Source: Micromonospora qiuiae (lineage in GTDB: Bacteria; Actinomycetota; Actinomycetes; Mycobacteriales; Micromonosporaceae). Taken from it: 64,000 nt of DNA. The notes below the pieces were generated by a model, which was not told the DNA's origin, made no database searches, and saw nothing but the letters and a program-made list of their open reading frames with translations. Positions 58,050 through 64,000 of this stretch are shown here, piece after piece. The DNA lies in contig NZ_BOPC01000050.1 of NCBI RefSeq assembly GCF_016863555.1, forward strand, positions 1 through 64,000, written 5' to 3'. The translations under genes and the position numbers were made by a program. Position 1 is the stretch's first letter, and every line of letters begins with the position of its first letter.

Positions 58050-59284
58050 CGCGGTGCCCGGGTGCGCGAATGGTCGTCGCGGTAGACGACGCCGCCCTTC
58101 ATGACCAGGTGCAGGCTGCGCAGCGCGGAGACCGACCGGGTCGGGTCGTCGCGCAGCACCAGCAGGTCGGCGTGCTTGCCGGCCTCAATGCTGCCGAGCC
58201 GGTCGGCCTGGCCGAGCCACTCGGCGGGCCGGATGGTGGCCGCCTTCAGGGCGTCTGCCACGGGCAGCCCGGCGTCGACCATGAACTCCAGTTCCCGCAC
58301 GGTGGCGGTGGTCTCGTCGTAGCCGGCGTGCGGTGGCATGTCGCTGCCCAACGCGATCGGCACACCGTTGCGGATGGCGTGCTGGAGGCTCTCCCAGTGC
58401 CGGGGTCCGGCGGCGAGCGCCCGGTCCATCAGCCAGCCCGGCACTCCGGAATCGCGGAAGAACTGTTCGCAGCGGCTGACCACGATGGTCGGGACGTACC
58501 AGACGTCCTTCTCGGCCATCAGCCGGGTCACCTCGTCGGTCAGTTCGTAGCCGTGCTCGACGCAGTCGAGGCCGAGTTCCACCGCCCGGCGTACGGTGTC
58601 GGCCGGGCCGGCGTGCGCGGTGACCTTGCGCCCCCAGTCGTGGGCGACCCGGATGACGGCGGCCATCTCGTCGTCGAGCAACTGCGGGGTGTCGATCGCC
58701 TCGTACTGGCCGGCGATGCCGCCGGAGACGCACACCTTGATCAGGTCGGCGCCGGCGCGGATCTGCGCCCGGGTGAGCCGTCGGAATTCGTCCGCACCGT
58801 CGGCTTCCAGGGCGTCGGCTTCCCAGCCGTGGCCCCCGGTGCAGCACAGCGCGTGCCCAGCGGTGAAGATCCGCGGCCCGTCCACAGCGCCGCCCTCGAT
58901 GCCCTTGCGCAGCGCGAAGTCGGCGTAGCGGCTCTCGCCGACCAGCCGGGCGGTGGTGACGCCGGCGTGCAGGGTGCGCCGGGCGGAGTCGGCCATCAAC
59001 AGCACCAGTTCGGCCAGGTTGGACCGCTGCACCGCGTCGCCGAGGTGGCCGGGCAGGCCGAGGGAGAGGTGCACGTGCATGTTGGTCAGGCCGGGCATGA
59101 CCACGTCGCCGCCGAGGTCGACCACCCGGATGTCGCCGGCCTCGGCGAGCACGTCGTCGACCGGGCCGACAGCGCGGATCATCCCGTCGGCGTCGATCCA
59201 CACGCCGCGGTCGGGCTGGAGGCGGTCGTCGACGCCGTCGTAGAGGGCGAGGTTGACCAGAACCTGTTCGGTGGCGGTGTGCAT
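58046..59284 (-). CDS. Metal-dependent amidohydrolase (Xaa-Arg/Pro dipeptidase-like)
   Basis: A 412-residue amidohydrolase-superfamily enzyme. Binuclear metal ligands are visible: HVHL, carboxylated Lys in DLIKVCVSGG, HA in VTAHAG, EHG and the GSD motif Asp. The IKVxxSGG form is characteristic of the group that includes Sgx9260/Cc2672, which cut N-acyl-amino acids or dipeptides with C-terminal Arg, Lys or Pro. It starts 10 bases after the transporter ATPase and is coupled to the DUF885 gene, again pointing to peptide breakdown in the cytosol. Confidence 0.88.
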   Translation of the reverse strand: MHTATEQVLVNLALYDGVDDRLQPDRGVWIDADGMIRAVGPVDDVLAEAGDIRVVDLGGDVVMPGLTNMHVHLSLGLPGHLGDAVQRSNLAELVLLMADSARRTLHAGVTTARLVGESRYADFALRKGIEGGAVDGPRIFTAGHALCCTGGHGWEADALEADGADEFRRLTRAQIRAGADLIKVCVSGGIAGQYEAIDTPQLLDDEMAAVIRVAHDWGRKVTAHAGPADTVRRAVELGLDCVEHGYELTDEVTRLMAEKDVWYVPTIVVSRCEQFFRDSGVPGWLMDRALAAGPRHWESLQHAIRNGVPIALGSDMPPHAGYDETTATVRELEFMVDAGLPVADALKAATIRPAEWLGQADRLGSIEAGKHADLLVLRDDPTRSVSALRSLHLVMKGGVVYRDDHSRTRAPR

Positions 59285-59294
59285 GTCGACGTCC

Positions 59295-60256
<962 letters not shown>

Positions 60257-60260
<4 letters not shown>

Positions 60261-61237
60261 GGGGCTGCCACCTCCAGGTGCGGGCGGACCCCGCAGGCCA
60301 CCGAGCGGTCGGCACCGGCCGGTGCCAGCGGCGGCGGCGCGGTGCTGCAGGACGGCTGCGCGTACCCGCAGCGGGGTTGGAACGGGCAGCCCGGCGGCGC
60401 TTCCCCGGGCGCCGGTGGGCCGCCGGGAATGGGCCTCAGCGTGCCGACGGCCTGAGTGCCGTGCGGTCGGGCACCGAGCAGCGCGGCGGTGTACGGGTGG
60501 GTGGGTGCGGTGAGCAGCGCCCCGGTCGGGCCGGTCTCCACCACCCGTCCGGCGTAGAAGATGTAGCCACGGGTGGTCAACGCGCTGAGCACACCGAGGT
60601 CGTGAGTGATGAACGCGACCGCCAGGCCGGTCTCGGCGCGCAGCCGGTCGAGCAGGGCGAGGATGCCGGCCTGCACGGTGACGTCGAGGGCGGTGGTGGG
60701 TTCGTCGGCGATCAGCAGTCGGGGACGGGCGGCCAGGGCGATGGCGATGGCCGCCCGTTGCCGCATTCCGCCGGAGAACTGGTGCGGATAGGAACGCATC
60801 GCGCGTTCCGGGTCGGGGATGCGGACCTGGTCGAGCAGTTCCACCGCCCGGCGGTTTGCGGCCCGCCGGTCCATCCGCAGGTGCACCCGCATGTGTTCGG
60901 TGAGCTGGCGGCCGATGGTGAGCATCGGGTGCAGGGCGGCGGTGGGATCCTGGAAGACCATGGCGATGCCCGCGCCGCGGACCCGCTGCCAGCCACGGTG
61001 GTCCAGGCCGAGCAGGTCGGTGCCGGCGAACCGGGCCGACCCGGTGACCGCCGCGCCGGGCGGAAGCAGGCCGAGCAGGGTCTGCGCGGTGAGGCTCTTG
61101 CCGCAGCCGCTCTCCCCCGCGATGCCGACCAGCTCGCCCTCGTCGACGGTGAGCGACACGTCGTGCAGGATCGGCAGCGGCCCGCGCGGGCCGGGCAGGG
61201 TGACGGCGAGGGAGTCGACGTCGAGCAGCGGAGCCAT
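60257..61237 (-). CDS. dppD: Oligopeptide/dipeptide ABC transporter ATPase (DppD/OppD-like)
   Basis: A 326-residue ATPase: Walker A GESGCGKSLT, signature FSGGMRQRAAIAIAL, Walker B LLIADEPTTALDVT and the C-terminal extension with CPFQPRCGYAQPSC. It forms the ATPase dimer with DppF. Its ATG overlaps the permease stop by three to four bases (ATGA). Homology begins at MAPLLDVDSLAV, so the start at 61237 is firm. Confidence 0.94.
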
Positions 61238-62154
61238 CAGCGTCCCTTCGCGTAGCGGGGGTCGAGACGGTCGCGCAGCGCGTCGCCGAGCACGTTGAAC
61301 GCCATCACGACGGTGAGGATGGCCAGGCCGGGGAAGACGCTGACCCACCACATCGACAGGTCCTGGGAGCCGAGCGCCACCATCGAGCCCCACTCGGCGG
61401 CCGGCGGGCGGGGGCCCAGGCCGAGGAAGGAGAGCGCGGCGAGCAACAGCACCGCGTTGCCGAGCTCCAGGGTGGCCAGCACGATCGCCGGGCCGATGCT
61501 GTTGGGCAGCACGTCGCGGCGCAGGGCGCGGATCGGCCCGACGCCGAGCAGTCGGGCCGCGCTGAGGTAGTCGTCGCCGCGCATGCTCAGCACCGCGCTG
61601 CGGATGACCCGCGCGTACACCGGCCAGGAGACGATGACCAGGGCGAGCACGGCGTTGCGGGTGTTCGGGCCGAACGCGGCGGTCACCGCCATCGCCAGGA
61701 TGATCTGGGGGAAGGCGAAAACCAGGTCGGTCAGGCGCATCAGCGCCTCGTCGACGAACCGGCCCAGGTAGCCGGCGACCAGCCCGAGCAGACCGCCGAC
61801 GAGCAGGGCCAGCGAGACGATGGCCAGAGCCAGCGGAATGGAGAGCCGGGCGCCGTGGATCACCCGGCTGAGGATGTCCCGGCCGAGTGAGTCGGTGCCG
61901 AACCAGTGCGTCGCCGACGGCGGAGCGTACGCCTCGGGGCTCTGGGCGAGCGGGTCGTAGGGGGCGATGAGCGGCGCGAAGATCGCCAGCAGCAGCCATC
62001 CGCCGAGGATGACCAGGGCCGCCACGGCGATCGGCTGACGCCAGATCGGCTGGCCGGCCGAGCCGCCGCGCAGCCGGCCGAGCCAACGGCGTCGGGTCAG
62101 CGCCCGCTCCACTTTCGGATCGGGAGCCACCGGGTCGGGTGCGATCATCGTCAT
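61237..62154 (-). CDS. dppC: Dipeptide ABC transporter permease (DppC-like)
   Basis: A 305-residue permease: N-terminal cytoplasmic OppC-N segment and helix (AVAALVILGGWLLLAIFAPLIAPYDP), HWFGTDSLGRDILSRVIHGARLS and six predicted helices. The EAA loop is YLSAARLLGVGPIRALRRDVLPN. It forms the membrane channel with DppB. The start at 62154 overlaps the dppB stop by four bases. Confidence 0.94.
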   Translation of the reverse strand: MTMIAPDPVAPDPKVERALTRRRWLGRLRGGSAGQPIWRQPIAVAALVILGGWLLLAIFAPLIAPYDPLAQSPEAYAPPSATHWFGTDSLGRDILSRVIHGARLSIPLALAIVSLALLVGGLLGLVAGYLGRFVDEALMRLTDLVFAFPQIILAMAVTAAFGPNTRNAVLALVIVSWPVYARVIRSAVLSMRGDDYLSAARLLGVGPIRALRRDVLPNSIGPAIVLATLELGNAVLLLAALSFLGLGPRPPAAEWGSMVALGSQDLSMWWVSVFPGLAILTVVMAFNVLGDALRDRLDPRYAKGR

Positions 62155-63242
62155 GACAGCCGGATCCTCGGGTCGATGAGCCCGTACAGCAGGTCGACGG
62201 TCAGGTTGACCAGCGTGTAGACCAGGGCCACGAAGAGGCTGACGCCGAGGATCGACGGCAGGTCCAGGGCGGTGGCGCTGCGGTAGGCGTACTGGCCGAG
62301 GCCGGGCCAGCCGAAGATGCTCTCCACCAGCACCGTTCCGGACAGCAGCGAGGCGAAGGCCAGGCCGGAGACGGTGACCACCGGGACCAGCCCAGCGCGC
62401 AGCAGGTGCCGGCGCAGCACCACACGGGTCGGCAGACCCTTGGCGTACGCGGCACGGATGTAGTCCTGCTGGAGCACCTCCAGCATGGCGGAGCGGACGA
62501 AGCGGACCAGCAGCGCCACGGTCAGCGAGGTCAGCACCAGCACCGGCAGGGCCAGGTGCTGGGCCGCGTCCCAGGCGACGTCCCACTGCCCGGCCAGCGC
62601 CGCGTCGACGGTGTACATGCCGGTGACGGTGGGCGGCGGGCTGAACCCGGTGGAGAGCCGCCCGCCGCTGGGGGCCAGGCCGAGCTGGTAGAAGAAGACG
62701 TAGAGCACGACGAGCGAGAGCCAGAACGGCGGGGTGGAGAGGCCGAGCAGGGAGCCCACCCGGACCAGTTGGTCGGTGAACCGGCCGTTGCGCACCGCCG
62801 CGAGCATGCCGATGCCGGTGCCGATCAGCAGCGCCAGCACCATGGTGGGGATGGCCAGTTCCATGGTGGCCGGGACGTACCGCACCAGGTCGTCCAGGAC
62901 CGACCGGCCGGTCTGCTGGGAGATGCCCAGGTCACCGTGGAGCAGGTTGCCCAGGTAGTGCAGGTACTGCGCCCAGAGCGGCTGGTCCAGGCCCCACTTC
63001 TCGCGGAAGGCGGCCACCGTGGCCGGGTCGTTGAGCGCCTGGTCGGAGAGGTTGGCCGTGACCGGGTCACCGGGAACGACGTTGACCAGCCCGAACGTCA
63101 CCACGGTGACGCCCAGCAGCAGCCCTGCGGTGATCGCCAGCCGCTTGGCCAAAAAGACCAGCAGCGGGTGGGCCCGGCGCGGCCGAAGCCGGGACGCGGT
63201 CGTGCTGACCGCGCCCGGCTCGCCGTTGTGGACCGTCGTCAT
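62151..63242 (-). CDS. dppB: Dipeptide ABC transporter permease (DppB-like)
   Basis: A 363-residue permease with six predicted helices, the large extracytoplasmic loop after helix 1 (VPGDPVTANLSDQAL, LGLDQPLWAQYLHYLGNLLHGDLG region) and the EAA loop YIRAAYAKGLPTRVVLRRHLLR. It starts about 10 bases after the binding-protein stop, so the system is one operon. The 30-residue basic N-terminal tail is slightly longer than usual. Confidence 0.93.
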   Translation of the reverse strand: MTTVHNGEPGAVSTTASRLRPRRAHPLLVFLAKRLAITAGLLLGVTVVTFGLVNVVPGDPVTANLSDQALNDPATVAAFREKWGLDQPLWAQYLHYLGNLLHGDLGISQQTGRSVLDDLVRYVPATMELAIPTMVLALLIGTGIGMLAAVRNGRFTDQLVRVGSLLGLSTPPFWLSLVVLYVFFYQLGLAPSGGRLSTGFSPPPTVTGMYTVDAALAGQWDVAWDAAQHLALPVLVLTSLTVALLVRFVRSAMLEVLQQDYIRAAYAKGLPTRVVLRRHLLRAGLVPVVTVSGLAFASLLSGTVLVESIFGWPGLGQYAYRSATALDLPSILGVSLFVALVYTLVNLTVDLLYGLIDPRIRLS

Positions 63243-63252
63243 GTGCGGCCGA

Positions 63253-64000
63253 CTACTTCCGGCCGACCGCGGCGACGTCCACCTGCCAGCCCGCGGCGGT
63301 GTAGTCCGCGCCGGTCAGGTCGGCGGTCGCCACCACCGTGGAGGAGTTGCTGGCCAGCACGACGTACGGCGAGGACTGGTTCATCAGTCGCTGCCACTCC
63401 TGCATCGCGGTGGCCCGGGCGGCCAGGTCGAGGGTCTCGACGACCTTCTCGCCGGCGGCCACGATCGCCGGGTCGGCCCGCTCCACCGTCCAGCCCGAGC
63501 GCAGCGCGGTGGCCTGTCCGGGCGCCATGTTGTTGATCAGCGAGTCGGCGACCGGGTAGTTCAGGCTCTGCGGGGTGAAGCCGAGGGCGACCTTCCCGCC
63601 GCGCATCTCGTCCAGGAAGGTGGTCAGCGGCTGCGGGTTCAACTCCAGCGTGATGCCGGCCTCGGCGACGTCACCCTGCACCTTGGTGGCCACCGTGCCC
63701 AGATCCACGCCCTTGTAGGTGATGGCCGGGTAGTTGAACTTCACGGTGGGGTTGGTCAGGTTCGCCTCGGCGAGCAGCGCCTTGGCCTTGTTGACGTCGC
63801 GGGTGGATGCCTCGCCCTCGGGCAGCGTGCCGGGGAAGGCGGGCGCGACCAGCCCGGCGCCGGGCGCGGCGCCCTGGCCGTACAGCGCGGCAACGCCCTG
63901 GTAGTCGATGGCGGCGCGCAGCGCCTGGTTGAACTTCGGGTTCGAGGTCACCGGCGACACGGCCGGGTCGGCGTTGAGGAAGAGGAAGTAGACGGTGTCC
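63253..64000 (-). CDS. ABC transporter substrate-binding protein, family 5 (partial)
   Basis: The C-terminal part of an oligopeptide-type binding protein; its start lies beyond the right edge of the window. Visible are FLFLNADPAVSPVTSNPKFNQALRAAIDYQGVAALYG (the family-5 region following the ligand cleft), LAEANLTNPTVKFNYPAI, LELNPQPLTTFLDEMRGGKVALGF and a C-terminus WQRLMNQSSPYVVLASN. It would be exported and lipid-anchored; that signal is off the window. It captures the peptide or peptide-like ligand for the dpp-type permeases downstream. Confidence 0.9.
   Translation of the reverse strand, partial: DTVYFLFLNADPAVSPVTSNPKFNQALRAAIDYQGVAALYGQGAAPGAGLVAPAFPGTLPEGEASTRDVNKAKALLAEANLTNPTVKFNYPAITYKGVDLGTVATKVQGDVAEAGITLELNPQPLTTFLDEMRGGKVALGFTPQSLNYPVADSLINNMAPGQATALRSGWTVERADPAIVAAGEKVVETLDLAARATAMQEWQRLMNQSSPYVVLASNSSTVVATADLTGADYTAAGWQVDVAAVGRK

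Overview
This window is very GC-rich chromosomal DNA with frequent GTG starts, 4-base ATGA/GTGA gene overlaps, AGGAGG-type ribosome sites, several apparently leaderless genes and a gene for an F420-type oxidoreductase. That points to an actinomycete. The secreted enzymes with family-2 cellulose-binding modules and the GGGGCCCTTCC intergenic repeat suggest Micromonosporaceae, probably Micromonospora, but that is inference. I see no rRNA, tRNA, CRISPR array, integrase or transposase.

Layout. (1) 1-8.3 kb: GMC oxidoreductase, Bcr/CflA efflux pump, a SWIM zinc-finger/DUF6493 pair and a WYL regulator. (2) 8.3-13.3 kb: alpha/beta hydrolase, large katE-type catalase, a 52-residue protein, an SCO5389-family gene behind a Zur/Fur-like palindrome, and an ArsR-VOC pair. 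(3) 13.4-17.9 kb: glyoxylate bypass (aceA-aceB) divergent from a RamB/ScfR-type regulator. (4) 18.1-28.2 kb: a nine-gene minus-strand operon with a sugar-type ABC importer, glycerate kinase, tartrate/malate-type dehydrogenase, GntR regulator, amidase, SDR and a PuuE/PgdA-like deacetylase. It looks like a complete uptake and catabolic route with an unknown substrate. (5) 28.6-34.4 kb: DUF4253 protein, the RtcB-PrfH RNA-repair/ribosome-rescue pair, a sirtuin, a DinB protein, and an esterase sitting between a truncated sigma-factor gene and a truncated GNAT gene.

(6) 34.6-48.8 kb: a polysaccharide locus. KDG kinase and KDPG aldolase (with an IclR regulator) lie beside a LacI regulator, an oligosaccharide ABC importer with a GH63-like enzyme, a secreted clan GH-A (GH39-like) enzyme with a ricin-type lectin domain, a GH43 enzyme and a secreted CE15 glucuronoyl esterase with CBM2. 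The same 12-bp LacI-type operator lies at the predicted start site of three promoters here, tying regulator, importer and GH39-like enzyme into one circuit. Glucuronoxylan is the best guess for the substrate. (7) 49.2-52.7 kb: a DUF4956-VTC-CotH operon whose CotH kinase is secreted and carries a CBM2. (8) 53.2-54.6 kb: a membrane-anchored hypothetical and an SRPBCC protein. (9) 54.7-64 kb: a tightly coupled ten-gene minus-strand operon with a family-5 binding protein (cut by the window edge), a dipeptide-type ABC transporter, an amidohydrolase, a DUF885 metallopeptidase-like protein, an NTF2-like protein, a TIGR04076 protein and an LLM oxidoreductase.

Most operons end in long perfect stem-loops, often shared by convergent genes. 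A dispersed repeat with the 12-mer CTGTCGAGCTGA at its ends occurs three times between genes.
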